Origin: Anniella stebbinsi
Taxonomy: Eukaryota; Chordata; Lepidosauria; Squamata; Anniellidae
Assembly (NCBI GenBank): GCA_029215795.1
Contig: JARDYH010000001.1
Coordinates: 190,285,654 to 190,349,653, forward strand
Length of the DNA: 64,000 nt
Reading direction: 5' to 3'
The notes beneath the pieces were generated by a model. It was not told where the DNA came from. It did not search any database and saw nothing but the letters and a program-made list of their open reading frames with translations. A program made the position numbers and the translations under genes. This document shows positions 1 to 15,000 of this stretch, piece by piece. Positions within the stretch are counted from its first letter, which is position 1. Each line of letters opens with the position of its first letter.

Positions 1-3000
1 GTAAAAATACACAAAGGTGTCAGAAACAAGTGAACTCACTGAAACTAGAGTAAATGCTTGTAACTAGTTCAAAATAGGTCATTTGCTGCTGACCTGCACG
101 GTTCCTGTACAATTTACCCAATTTACCATTTTGGGATTTTAAGGCTAGAACACGCGCCTAACTAGCGAGTGTTCAGTAAAAATACACAAAGGTGTCAGAA
201 ACAAGTGAACTCACTTAAACTAGAGTAAATGCTTGTAACTAGTTCAAAATAGGTCATTTGCTGCTGACCTGCACGGTTCCTGTACAATTTACCCAATTTA
301 CCATTTTGGGATTTTAAGGCTAGAACACGCGCCTAACTAGCGAGTGTTCAGTAAAAATACACAAAGGTGTCAGAAACAAGTGAACTCACTGAAACTAGAG
401 TAAATGCTTGTAACTAGTTCAAAATAGGTCATTTGCTGCTGATCTGGACGGTTAACTTTACAATTTACCCAATTTACCATTTTGGGAGTTTAAGGCTAGA
501 ACACGCGCCTAACTAGCGAGTGTTCAGTAAAAATACACAAAGGTGTCAGAAACAAGTGAACTCACTGAAACTAGAGTAAATGCTTGTAACTAGTTCAAAA
601 GAGGGCATTTGCTACTGATCTGGACAGTTAACTTTACATTTTACCCAATTCTCTCATTATGGGCTTTTAAGGCTTGAACACGCGCCTAACTAGCGAGTGT
701 TCAGTAAAAATACACAAAGGTGTCAGAAACAAGTGAACTCACTGAAACTAGAGTAAATGCTTGTAACTAGAACAAAATAGGTGATTTGCTGCTGATCTGC
801 ACGGTTCCTGTACAATTTACCAAATTTACCATTTTGGGAGTTTAAGGCTAGAACACGCGCCTAACTAGCGAGTGTTCAGTAAAAATACACAAAGGTGTCA
901 GAAACAAGTGAACTCACTGAAACTAGAGTAAATGCTTGTAACTAGTTCAAAATAGGTCATTTGCTGCTGACCTGCACGGTTCCTGTACAATTTACCCAAT
1001 TTACCATTTTGGGAGTTTAAGGCTAGAACACGCGCCTAACTAGCGAGTGTTCAGTAAAAATACACAAAGGTGTCAGAAACAAGTGAACTCACTGAAACTA
1101 GAGTAAATGCTTGTAACTAGTTCAAAATAGGTCATTTGCTGCTGACCTGCACGGTTCCTGTAGAATTCACCCAATTTACCATTTTGGGATTTGAAGGCTA
1201 GAAGACGTGCCTAACTAGCGAGTGTTCAGTAAAAATACACAAAGGTGTCAGAAACAAGTGAACTCACTGAAACTAGAGTAAATGCTTGTAACTAGTTCAA
1301 AAGAGGGCATTTGCTACTGATCTGGACGGTTAACTTTACATTTTACCCAATTCTCTCATTATGGGCTTTTAAGGCTTGAACACGCGCCTAACTAGCGAGT
1401 GTTCAGTAAAAATACACAAAGGTGTCAGAAACAAGTGAACTCACTGAAACTAGAGTAAATGCTTGTAACTAGTTCAAAATAGGTCATTTGCTGCTGATCT
1501 GGACGGTTAATTTTACAATTTACCCAATTTACCATTTTGGGAGTTTCAGGCTAGAACACGCGCCTAACTAGCGAGTGTTCAGTAAAAATACACAAAGGTG
1601 TCAGAAACAAGTGAACTCACTGAAACTAGAGTAAATGCTTGTAACTAGTTCAAAAGAGGGCATTTGCTACTGATCTGGACAGTTAACTTTACATTTTACC
1701 CAATTCTCTCATTATGGGCTTTTAAGGCTTGAACACGCGCCTAACTAGCGAGTGTTCAGTAAAAATACACAAAGGTGTCAGAAACAAGTGAACTCACTGA
1801 AACTAGAGTAAATGCTTGTAACTAGAACAAAATAGGTGATTTGCTGCTGATCTGCACGGTTCCTGTACAATTTACCAAATTTACCATTTTGGGAGTTTAA
1901 GGCTAGAACACGCGCCTAACTAGCGAGTGTTCAGTAAAAATACACAAAGGTGTCAGAAACAAGTGAACTCACTGAAACTAGAGTAAATGCTTGTAACTAG
2001 TTCAAAATAGGTCATTTGCTGCTGACCTGCACGGTTCCTGTAGAATTCACCCAATTTACCATTTTGGGATTTGAAGGCTAGAATACGTGCCTAACTAGCG
2101 AGTGTTCAGTAAAAATACACAAAGGTGTCAGAAACAAGTGAACTCACTGAAACTAGAGTAAATGCTTGTAACTAGTTCAAAAGAGGGCATTTGCTACTGA
2201 TCTGGACGGTTAACTTTACATTTTAACCAATTCTCTCATTATGGGCTTTTAAGGCTTGAACACGCGCCTAACTAGCGAGTGTTCAGTAAAAATACACAAT
2301 GGTGTCAGAAACAAGTGAACTCACTGAAACTAGAGTAAATGCTTGTAACTAGTTCAAAATAGATCATTTGCTGCTGACCTGCACGGTTCCTGTACAATTT
2401 ACCCAATTTACCATTTTGGGAGTTTAAGGCTAGAACACGCGCCTAACTAGCGAGTGTTCAGTAAAAATACATAAAGGTGTCAGAAACAAGTGAACTCACT
2501 GAAACTAGAGTAAATGCTTGTAACTAGTTCAAAATAGGTCATTTGCTGCTGACCTGCACGGTTCCTGTAGAATTCACCCAATTTACCATTTTGGGATTTG
2601 AAGGCTAGAATACGTGCCTAACTAGCGAGTGTTCAGTAAAAATACACAAAGGTGTCAGAAACAAGTGAACTCACTGAAACTAGAGTAAATGCTTGTAACT
2701 AGTTCAAAAGAGGGCATTTGCTACTGATCTGGACGGTTAACTTTACATTTTACCCAATTCTCTCATTATGGGCTTTTAAGGCTTGAACACGCGCCTAACT
2801 AGCGAGTGTTCAGTAAAAATACACAAAGGTGTCAGAAACAAGTGAACTCACTGAAACTAGAGTAAATGCTTGTAACTAGTTCAAAATAGGTCATTTGCTG
2901 CTGATCTGGACGGTTAATTTTACAATTTACCCAATTTACCATTTTGGGAGTTTCAGGCTAGAACACGCGCCTAACTAGCGAGTGTTCAGTAAAAATACAC

Positions 3001-6000
3001 AAAGGTGTCAGAAACAAGTGAACTCACTGAAACTAGAGTAAATGCTTTTAACTAGAACAAAATAGGTGATTTGCTGCTGATCTGCACGGTTCCTGTACAA
3101 TTTACCCAATTTACCATTTTGGGAGTTTAAGGCTAGAACACGCGCCTAACTAGCGAGTGTTCAGTAAAAATACACAAAGGTGTCAGAAACAAGTGAACTC
3201 ACTGAAACTAGAGTAAATGCTTGTAACTAGTTCAAAATAGGTCATTTGCTGCTGACCTGCACGGTTCCTGTACAATTTACCCAATTTACCATTTTGGGAT
3301 TTTAAGGCTAGAACACGCGCCTAACTAGCGAGTGTTCAGTAAAAATACACAAAGGTGTCAGAAACAAGTGAACTCACTTAAACTAGAGTAAATGCTTGTA
3401 ACTAGTTCAAAATAGGTCATTTGCTGCTGACCTGCACGGTTCCTGTACAATTTACCCAATTTACCATTTTGGGATTTTAAGGCTAGAACACGCGCCTAAC
3501 TAGCGAGTGTTCAGTAAAAATACACAAAGGTGTCAGAAACAAGTGAACTCACTGAAACTAGAGTAAATGCTTGTAACTAGTTCAAAATAGGTCATTTGCT
3601 GCTGATCTGGACGGTTAACTTTACAATTTACCCAATTTACCATTTTGGGAGTTTAAGGCTAGAACACGCGCCTAACTAGCGAGTGTTCAGTAAAAATACA
3701 CAAAGGTGTCAGAAACAAGTGAACTCACTGAAACTAGAGTAAATGCTTGTAACTAGTTCAAAAGAGGGCATTTGCTACTGATCTGGACAGTTAACTTTAC
3801 ATTTTACCCAATTCTCTCATTATGGGCTTTTAAGGCTTGAACACGCGCCTAACTAGCGAGTGTTCAGTAAAAATACACAAAGGTGTCAGAAACAAGTGAA
3901 CTCACTGAAACTAGAGTAAATGCTTGTAACTAGAACAAAATAGGTGATTTGCTGCTGATCTGCACGGTTCCTGTACAATTTACCAAATTTACCATTTTGG
4001 GAGTTTAAGGCTAGAACACGCGCCTAACTAGCGAGTGTTCAGTAAAAATACACAAAGGTGTCAGAAACAAGTGAACTCACTGAAACTAGAGTAAATGCTT
4101 GTAACTAGTTCAAAATAGGTCATTTGCTGCTGACCTGCACGGTTCCTGTACAATTTACCCAATTTACCATTTTGGGAGTTTAAGGCTAGAACACGCGCCT
4201 AACTAGCGAGTGTTCAGTAAAAATACACAAAGGTGTCAGAAACAAGTGAACTCACTGAAACTAGAGTAAATGCTTGTAACTAGTTCAAAATAGGTCATTT
4301 GCTGCTGACCTGCACGGTTCCTGTAGAATTCACCCAATTTACCATTTTGGGATTTGAAGGCTAGAAGACGTGCCTAACTAGCGAGTGTTCAGTAAAAATA
4401 CACAAAGGTGTCAGAAACAAGTGAACTCACTGAAACTAGAGTAAATGCTTGTAACTAGTTCAAAAGAGGGCATTTGCTACTGATCTGGACGGTTAACTTT
4501 ACATTTTACCCAATTCTCTCATTATGGGCTTTTAAGGCTTGAACACGCGCCTAACTAGCGAGTGTTCAGTAAAAATACACAAAGGTGTCAGAAACAAGTG
4601 AACTCACTGAAACTAGAGTAAATGCTTGTAACTAGTTCAAAATAGGTCATTTGCTGCTGATCTGGACGGTTAATTTTACAATTTACCCAATTTACCATTT
4701 TGGGAGTTTCAGGCTAGAACACGCGCCTAACTAGCGAGTGTTCAGTAAAAATACACAAAGGTGTCAGAAACAAGTGAACTCACTGAAACTAGAGTAAATG
4801 CTTGTAACTAGTTCAAAAGAGGGCATTTGCTACTGATCTGGACAGTTAACTTTACATTTTACCCAATTCTCTCATTATGGGCTTTTAAGGCTTGAACACG
4901 CGCCTAACTAGCGAGTGTTCAGTAAAAATACACAAAGGTGTCAGAAACAAGTGAACTCACTGAAACTAGAGTAAATGCTTGTAACTAGAACAAAATAGGT
5001 GATTTGCTGCTGATCTGCACGGTTCCTGTACAATTTACCAAATTTACCATTTTGGGAGTTTAAGGCTAGAACACGCGCCTAACTAGCGAGTGTTCAGTAA
5101 AAATACACAAAGGTGTCAGAAACAAGTGAACTCACTGAAACTAGAGTAAATGCTTGTAACTAGTTCAAAATAGGTCATTTGCTGCTGACCTGCACGGTTC
5201 CTGTAGAATTCACCCAATTTACCATTTTGGGATTTGAAGGCTAGAATACGTGCCTAACTAGCGAGTGTTCAGTAAAAATACACAAAGGTGTCAGAAACAA
5301 GTGAACTCACTGAAACTAGAGTAAATGCTTGTAACTAGTTCAAAAGAGGGCATTTGCTACTGATCTGGACGGTTAACTTTACATTTTACCCAATTCTCTC
5401 ATTATGGGCTTTTAAGGCTTGAACACGCGCCTAACTAGCGAGTGTTCAGTAAAAATACACAAAGGTGTCAGAAACAAGTGAACTCACTGAAACTAGAGTA
5501 AATGCTTGTAACTAGTTCAAAATAGGTCATTTGCTGCTGATCTGGACGGTTAATTTTACAATTTACCCAATTTACCATTTTGGGAGTTTCAGGCTAGAAC
5601 ACGCGCCTAACTAGCGAGTGTTCAGTAAAAATACACAAAGGTGTCAGAAACAAGTGAACTCACTGAAACTAGAGTAAATGCTTTTAACTAGAACAAAATA
5701 GGTGATTTGCTGCTGATCTGCACGGTTCCTGTACAATTTACCCAATTTACCATTTTGGGAGTTTAAGGCTAGAACACGCGCCTAACTAGCGAGTGTTCAG
5801 TAAAAATACACAAAGGTGTCAGAAACAAGTGAACTCACTGAAACTAGAGTAAATGCTTGTAACTAGTTCAAAATAGGTCATTTGCTGCTGACCTGCACGG
5901 TTCCTGTACAATTTACCCAATTTACCATTTTGGGATTTTAAGGCTAGAACACGCGCCTAACTAGCGAGTGTTCAGTAAAAATACACAAAGGTGTCAGAAA

Positions 6001-9000
6001 CAAGTGAACTCACTGAAACTAGAGTAAATGCTTGTAACTAGTTCAAAAGAGGGCATTTGCTACTGATCTGGACGGTTAACTTTACATTTTACCCAATTCT
6101 CTCATTATGGGCTTTTAAGGCTTGAACACGCGCCTAACTAGCGAGTGTTCAGTAAAAATACACAAAGGTGTCAGAAACAAGTGAACTCACTGAAACTAGA
6201 GTAAATGCTTGTAACTAGTTCAAAATAGGTCATTTGCTGCTGATCTGGACGGTTAATTTTACAATTTACCCAATTTACCATTTTGGGAGTTTCAGGCTAG
6301 AACACGCGCCTAACTAGCGAGTGTTCAGTAAAAATACACAAAGGTGTCAGAAACAAGTGAACTCACTGAAACTAGAGTAAATGCTTTTAACTAGAACAAA
6401 ATAGGTGATTTGCTGCTGATCTGCACGGTTCCTGTACAATTTACCCAATTTACCATTTTGGGATTTGAAGGCTAGAATACGCGCCTAACTAGCGAGTGTT
6501 CAGTAAAAATACACAAAGGTGTCAGAAACAAGTGAACTCACTGAAACTAGAGTAAATGCTTGTAACTAGTTCAAAATAGGTCATTTGCTGCTGACCTGCA
6601 CGGTTCCTGTACAATTTACCCAATTTACCATTTTGGGATTTTAAGGCTAGAACACGCGCCTAACTAGCGAGTGTTCAGTAAAAATACACAAAGGTGTCAG
6701 AAACAAGTGAACTCACTGAAACTAGAGTAAATGCTTGTAACTAGTTCAAAAGAGGTCATTGGCTGCTGATCTGGACAGTTACCTTTACATTTTACCCATT
6801 TTACCATTTTGGGATTTTAAGGCTAGGACACGCGCCTAACTAGCGAGTGTTCAGTAAAAATACACAAAGGTGTCAGAAACAAGTGAACTCACTGAAACTA
6901 GAGTAAATGCTTGTAACTAGTTCAAAATAGGTCATTTGCTGCTGATCTGGACGGTTAATTTTACAATTTACCCAATTTACCATTTTGGGATTTTAAGGCT
7001 AGAACACGCGCCTAACTAGCGAGTGTTCAGTAAAAATACGCAAAGGTGTCAGAAACAAGTGCACTCACTGAAACTAGAGTAAATGCTTGTAACTAGTTCA
7101 AAATAGGTCATTTGCTGCTGACCTGCACGGTTCCTGTACAATTTACCCAATTTACCATTTTGGGATTTTAAGGCTAGAACACGCGCCTAACTAGCGAGTG
7201 TTCAGTAAAAATACACAAAGGTGTCAGAAACAAGTGAACTCACTTAAACTAGAGTAAATGCTTGTAACTAGTTCAAAATAGGTCATTTGCTGCTGACCTG
7301 CACGGTTTCTGTAGAATTCACCCAATTTACCATTTTGGGATTTTAAGGCTAGAATACGTGCCTAACTAGCGAGTGTTCAGTAAAAATACACAAAGGTGTC
7401 AGAAACAAGTGAACTCACTGAAACTAGAGTAAATGCTTGTAACTAGTTCAAAAGAGGTCATTGGCTGCTGATCTGGACAGTTACCTTTACATTTTACCCA
7501 ATTTACCATTTTGGGATTTTAAGGCTAGGACACGCGCCTAACTAGCGAGTGTTCAGTAAAAATACACAAAGGTGTCAGAAACAAGTGAACTCACTGAAAC
7601 TAGAGTAAATGCTTGTAACTAGTTCAAAAGAGGGCATTTGCTACTGATCTGGACAGTTAACTTTACATTTTACCCAATTCTCTCATTATGGGCTTTTAAG
7701 GCTTGAACACGCGCCTAACTAGCGAGTGTTCAGTAAAAATACACAAAGGTGTCAGAAACAAGTGAACTCACTGAAACTAGAGTAAATGCTTGTAACTAGT
7801 TCAAAATAGATCATTTGCTGCTGACCTGCACGGTTCCTGTACAATTTACCCAATTTACCATTTTGGGATTTTAAGGCTAGAACACGCGCCTAACTAGCGA
7901 GTGTTCAGTAAAAATACACAATGGTGTCAGAAACAAGTGAACTCACTTAAACTAGAGTAAATGCTTGTAACTAGTTCAAAATAGGTCATTTGCTGCTGAC
8001 CTGCACGGTTCCTGTAGAATTCACCCAATTTACCATTTTGGGATTTTAAGGCTAGAAGACGCGCCTAACTAGCGAGTGTTCAGTAAAAATAAACAAAGGT
8101 GTCAGAAACAAGTGAACTCACTGAAACTAGAGTAAATGCTTGTAACTAGTTCAAAAGAGATGATTTGCTGCTGATCTGCACGGTTCCTGTACAATTTACC
8201 CAATTTACCATTTTGGGAGTTTAAGGCTAGAACACGCGCCTAACTAGCGAGTGTTCAGTAAAAATACACAAAGGTGTCAGAAACAAGTGAACTCACTTAA
8301 ACTAGAGTAAATGCTTGTAACTAGTTCAAAATAGGTCATTTGCTGCTGACCTGCACGGTTCCTGTACAATTTACCCAATTTACCATTTTGGGATTTTAAG
8401 GCTAGAACACGCGCCTAACTAGCGAGTGTTCAGTAAAAATACACAAAGGTGTCAGAAACAAGTGAACTCACTGAAACTAGAGTAAATGCTTGTAACTAGT
8501 TCAAAATAGGTCATTTGCTGCTGACCTGCACGGTTCCTGTACAATTTACCCAATTTACCATTTTGGGATTTTAAGGCTAGAACACGCGCCTAACTAGCGA
8601 GTGTTCAGTAAAAATACACAAAGGTGTCAGAAACAAGTGAACTCACTGAAACTAGAGTAAATGCTTGTAACTAGTTCAAAATAGGTCATTTGCTGCTGAC
8701 CTGCACGGTTTCTGTAGAATTCACCCAATTTACCATTTTGGGATTTTAAGGCTAGAATACGTGCCTAACTAGCGAGTGTTCAGTAAAAATACACAAAGGT
8801 GTCAGAAACAAGTGAACTCACTGAAACTAGAGTAAATGCTTGTAACTAGTTCAAAAGAGGTCATTGGCTGCTGATCTGGACAGTTACCTTTACATTTTAC
8901 CCAATTTACCATTTTGGGATTTTAAGGCTAGGACACGCGCCTAACTAGCGAGTGTTCAGTAAAAATACACAAAGGTGTCAGAAACAAGTGAACTCACTGA

Positions 9001-12000
9001 AACTAGAGTAAATGCTTGTAACTAGTTCAAAAGAGGGCATTTGCTACTGATCTGGACAGTTAACTTTACATTTTACCCAATTCTCTCATTATGGGCTTTT
9101 AAGGCTTGAACACGCGCCTAACTAGCGAGTGTTCAGTAAAAATACACAAAGGTGTCAGAAACAAGTGAACTCACTGAAACTAGAGTAAATGCTTGTAACT
9201 AGTTCAAAATAGATCATTTGCTGCTGACCTGCACGGTTCCTGTACAATTTACCCAATTTACCATTTTGGGAGTTTAAGGCTAGAACACGCGCCTAACTAG
9301 CGAGTGTTCAGTAAAAATACATAAAGGTGTCAGAAACAAGTGAACTCACTGAAACTAGAGTAAATGCTTGTAACTAGTTCAAAATAGGTCATTTGCTGCT
9401 GACCTGCACGGTTCCTGTAGAATTCACCCAATTTACCATTTTGGGATTTGAAGGCTAGAATACGTGCCTAACTAGCGAGTGTTCAGTAAAAATACACAAA
9501 GGTGTCAGAAACAAGTGAACTCACTGAAACTAGAGTAAATGCTTGTAACTAGTTCAAAAGAGGGCATTTGCTACTGATCTGGACGGTTAACTTTACATTT
9601 TACCCAATTCTCTCATTATGGGCTTTTAAGGCTTGAACACGCGCCTAACTAGCGAGTGTTCAGTAAAAATACACAAAGGTGTCAGAAACAAGTGAACTCA
9701 CTGAAACTAGAGTAAATGCTTGTAACTAGTTCAAAATAGGTCATTTGCTGCTGATCTGGACGGTTAATTTTACAATTTACCCAATTTACCATTTTGGGAG
9801 TTTCAGGCTAGAACACGCGCCTAACTAGCGAGTGTTCAGTAAAAATACACAAAGGTGTCAGAAACAAGTGAACTCACTGAAACTAGAGTAAATGCTTTTA
9901 ACTAGAACAAAATAGGTGATTTGCTGCTGATCTGCACGGTTCCTGTACAATTTACCCAATTTACCATTTTGGGAGTTTAAGGCTAGAACACGCGCCTAAC
10001 TAGCGAGTGTTCAGTAAAAATACACAAAGGTGTCAGAAACAAGTGAACTCACTGAAACTAGAGTAAATGCTTGTAACTAGTTCAAAATAGGTCATTTGCT
10101 GCTGACCTGCACGGTTCCTGTACAATTTACCCAATTTACCATTTTGGGAGTTTAAGGCTAGAACACGCGCCTAACTAGCGAGTGTTCAGTAAAAATACAC
10201 AAAGGTGTCAGAAACAAGTGAACTCACTTAAACTAGAGTAAATGCTTGTAACTAGTTCAAAATAGGTCATTTGCTGCTGACCTGCACGGTTCCTGTACAA
10301 TTTACCCAATTTACCATTTTGGGATTTTAAGGCTAGAACACGCGCCTAACTAGCGAGTGTTCAGTAAAAATACACAAAGGTGTCAGAAACAAGTGAACTC
10401 ACTGAAACTAGAGTAAATGCTTGTAACTAGTTCAAAATAGGTCATTTGCTGCTGATCTGGACGGTTAACTTTACAATTTACCCAATTTACCATTTTGGGA
10501 GTTTAAGGCTAGAACACGCGCCTAACTAGCGAGTGTTCAGTAAAAATACACAAAGGTGTCAGAAACAAGTGAACTCACTGAAACTAGAGTAAATGCTTGT
10601 AACTAGTTCAAAAGAGGGCATTTGCTACTGATCTGGACAGTTAACTTTACATTTTACCCAATTCTCTCATTATGGGCTTTTAAGGCTTGAACACGCGCCT
10701 AACTAGCGAGTGTTCAGTAAAAATACACAAAGGTGTCAGAAACAAGTGAACTCACTGAAACTAGAGTAAATGCTTGTAACTAGAACAAAATAGGTGATTT
10801 GCTGCTGATCTGCACGGTTCCTGTACAATTTACCAAATTTACCATTTTGGGAGTTTAAGGCTAGAACACGCGCCTAACTAGCGAGTGTTCAGTAAAAATA
10901 CACAAAGGTGTCAGAAACAAGTGAACTCACTGAAACTAGAGTAAATGCTTGTAACTAGTTCAAAATAGGTCATTTGCTGCTGACCTGCACGGTTCCTGTA
11001 CAATTTACCCAATTTACCATTTTGGGAGTTTAAGGCTAGAACACGCGCCTAACTAGCGAGTGTTCAGTAAAAATACACAAAGGTGTCAGAAACAAGTGAA
11101 CTCACTGAAACTAGAGTAAATGCTTGTAACTAGTTCAAAATAGGTCATTTGCTGCTGACCTGCACGGTTCCTGTAGAATTCACCCAATTTACCATTTTGG
11201 GATTTGAAGGCTAGAATACGTGCCTAACTAGCGAGTGTTCAGTAAAAATACACAAAGGTGTCAGAAACAAGTGAACTCACTGAAACTAGAGTAAATGCTT
11301 GTAACTAGTTCAAAAGAGGGCATTTGCTACTGATCTGGACGGTTAACTTTACATTTTACCCAATTCTCTCATTATGGGCTTTTAAGGCTTGAACACGCGC
11401 CTAACTAGCGAGTGTTCAGTAAAAATACACAAAGATGTCAGAAACAAGTGAACTCACTGAAACTAGAGTAAATGCTTGTAACTAGTTCAAAATAGGTCAT
11501 TTGCTGCTGATCTGGACGGTTAATTTTACAATTTACCCAATTTACCATTTTGGGAGTTTCAGGCTAGAACACGCGCCTAACTAGCGAGTGTTCAGTAAAA
11601 ATACACAAAGGTGTCAGAAACAAGTGAACTCACTGAAACTAGAGTAAATGCTTTTAACTAGAACAAAATAGGTGATTTGCTGCTGATCTGCACGGTTCCT
11701 GTACAATTTACCCAATTTACCATTTTGGGAGTTTAAGGCTAGAACACGCGCCTAACTAGCGAGTGTTCAGTAAAAATACACAAAGGTGTCAGAAACAAGT
11801 GAACTCACTGAAACTAGAGTAAATGCTTGTAACTAGTTCAAAATAGGTCATTTGCTGCTGACCTGCACGGTTCCTGTACAATTTACCCAATTTACCATTT
11901 TGGGATTTTAAGGCTAGAACACGCGCCTAACTAGCGAGTGTTCAGTAAAAATACACAAAGGTGTCAGAAACAAGTGAACTCACTGAAACTAGAGTAAATG

Positions 12001-15000
12001 CTTGTAACTAGTTCAAAAGAGGGCATTTGCTACTGATCTGGACAGTTAACTTTACATTTTACCCAATTCTCTCATTATGGGCTTTTAAGGCTTGAACACG
12101 CGCCTAACTAGCGAGTGTTCAGTAAAAATACACAAAGGTGTCAGAAACAAGTGAACTCACTGAAACTAGAGTAAATGCTTGTAACTAGTTCAAAATAGGT
12201 CATTTGCTGCTGATCTGGACGGTTAATTTTACAATTTACCCAATTTACCATTTTGGGAGTTTCAGGCTAGAACACGCGCCTAACTAGCGAGTGTTCAGTA
12301 AAAATACACAAAGGTGTCAGAAACAAGTGAACTCACTGAAACTAGAGTAAATGCTTTTAACTAGAACAAAATAGGTGATTTGCTGCTGATCTGCACGGTT
12401 CCTGTACAATTTACCCAATTTACCATTTTGGGAGTTTAAGGCTAGAACACGCGCCTAACTAGCGAGTGTTCAGTAAAAATACACAAAGGTGTCAGAAACA
12501 AGTGAACTCACTGAAACTAGAGTAAATGCTTGTAACTAGTTCAAAATAGGTCATTTGCTGCTGACCTGCACGGTTCCTGTACAATTTACCCAATTTACCA
12601 TTTTGGGATTTTAAGGCTAGAACACGCGCCTAACTAGCGAGTGTTCAGTAAAAATACACAAAGGTGTCAGAAACAAGTGAACTCACTGAAACTAGAGTAA
12701 ATGCTTGTAACTAGTTCAAAATAGGTCATTTGCTGCTGACCTGCACGGTTCCTGTACAATTTACCCAATTTACCATTTTGGGAGTTTAAGGCTAGAACAC
12801 GCGCCTAACTAGCGAGTGTTCAGTAAAAATACACAAAGGTGTCAGAAACAAGTGAACTCACTTAAACTAGAGTAAATGCTTGTAACTAGTTCAAAATAGG
12901 TCATTTGCTGCTGACCTGCACGGTTCCTGTACAATTTACCCAATTTACCATTTTGGGATTTTAAGGCTAGAACACGCGCCTAACTAGCGAGTGTTCAGTA
13001 AAAATACACAAAGGTGTCAGAAACAAGTGAACTCACTGAAACTAGAGTAAATGCTTGTAACTAGTTCAAAATAGGTCATTTGCTGCTGACCTGCACGGTT
13101 CCTGTAGAATTCACCCAATTTACCATTTTGGGATTTGAAGGCTAGAATACGTGCCTAACTAGCGAGTGTTCAGTAAAAATACACAAAGGTGTCAGAAACA
13201 AGTGAACTCACTGAAACTAGAGTAAATGCTTGTAACTAGTTCAAAAGAGGGCATTTGCTACTGATCTGGACGGTTAACTTTACATTTTACCCAATTCTCT
13301 CATTATGGGCTTTTAAGGCTTGAACACGCGCCTAACTAGCGAGTGTTCAGTAAAAATACACAAAGGTGTCAGAAACAAGTGAACTCACTGAAACTAGAGT
13401 AAATGCTTGTAACTAGTTCAAAATAGGTCATTTGCTGCTGATCTGGACGGTTAATTTTACAATTTACCCAATTTACCATTTTGGGAGTTTCAGGCTAGAA
13501 CACGCGCCTAACTAGCGAGTGTTCAGTAAAAATACACAAAGGTGTCAGAAACAAGTGAACTCACTGAAACTAGAGTAAATGCTTGTAACTAGAACAAAAT
13601 AGGTGATTTGCTGCTGATCTGCACGGTTCCTGTACAATTTACCCAATTTACCATTTTGGGAGTTTAAGGCTAGAACACGCGCCTAACTAGCGAGTGTTCA
13701 GTAAAAATACACAAAGGTGTCAGAAACAAGTGAACTCACTGAAACTAGAGTAAATGCTTGTAACTAGTTCAAAATAGGTCATTTGCTGCTGACCTGCACG
13801 GTTCCTGTACAATTTACCCAATTTACCATTTTGGGATTTTAAGGCTAGGACACGCGCCTAACTAGCGAGTGTTCAGTAAAAATACACAAAGGTGTCAGAA
13901 ACAAGTGAACTCACTGAAACTAGAGTAAATGCTTGTAACTAGTTCAAAAGAGGGCATTTGCTACTGATCTGGACAGTTAACTTTACATTTTACCCAATTC
14001 TCTCATTATGGGCTTTTAAGGCTTGAACACGCGCCTAACTAGCGAGTGTTCAGTAAAAATACACAAAGGTGTCAGAAACAAGTGAACTCACTGAAACTAG
14101 AGTAAATGCTTGTAACTAGTTCAAAATAGATCATTTGCTGCTGACCTGCACGGTTCCTGTACAATTTACCCAATTTACCATTTTGGGAGTTTAAGGCTAG
14201 AACACGCGCCTAACTAGCGAGTGTTCAGTAAAAATACATAAAGGTGTCAGAAACAAGTGAACTCACTGAAACTAGAGTAAATGCTTGTAACTAGTTCAAA
14301 ATAGGTCATTTGCTGCTGACCTGCACGGTTCCTGTAGAATTCACCCAATTTACCATTTTGGGATTTGAAGGCTAGAATACGTGCCTAACTAGCGAGTGTT
14401 CAGTAAAAATACACAAAGGTGTCAGAAACAAGTGAACTCACTGAAACTAGAGTAAATGCTTGTAACTAGTTCAAAAGAGGGCATTTGCTACTGATCTGGA
14501 CGGTTAACTTTACATTTTACCCAATTCTCTCATTATGGGCTTTTAAGGCTTGAACACGCGCCTAACTAGCGAGTGTTCAGTAAAAATACACAAAGGTGTC
14601 AGAAACAAGTGAACTCACTGAAACTAGAGTAAATGCTTGTAACTAGTTCAAAATAGGTCATTTGCTGCTGATCTGGACGGTTAATTTTACAATTTACCCA
14701 ATTTACCATTTTGGGAGTTTCAGGCTAGAACACGCGCCTAACTAGCGAGTGTTCAGTAAAAATACACAAAGGTGTCAGAAACAAGTGAACTCACTGAAAC
14801 TAGAGTAAATGCTTTTAACTAGAACAAAATAGGTGATTTGCTGCTGATCTGCACGGTTCCTGTACAATTTACCCAATTTACCATTTTGGGAGTTTAAGGC
14901 TAGAACACGCGCCTAACTAGCGAGTGTTCAGTAAAAATACACAAAGGTGTCAGAAACAAGTGAACTCACTGAAACTAGAGTAAATGCTTGTAACTAGTTC

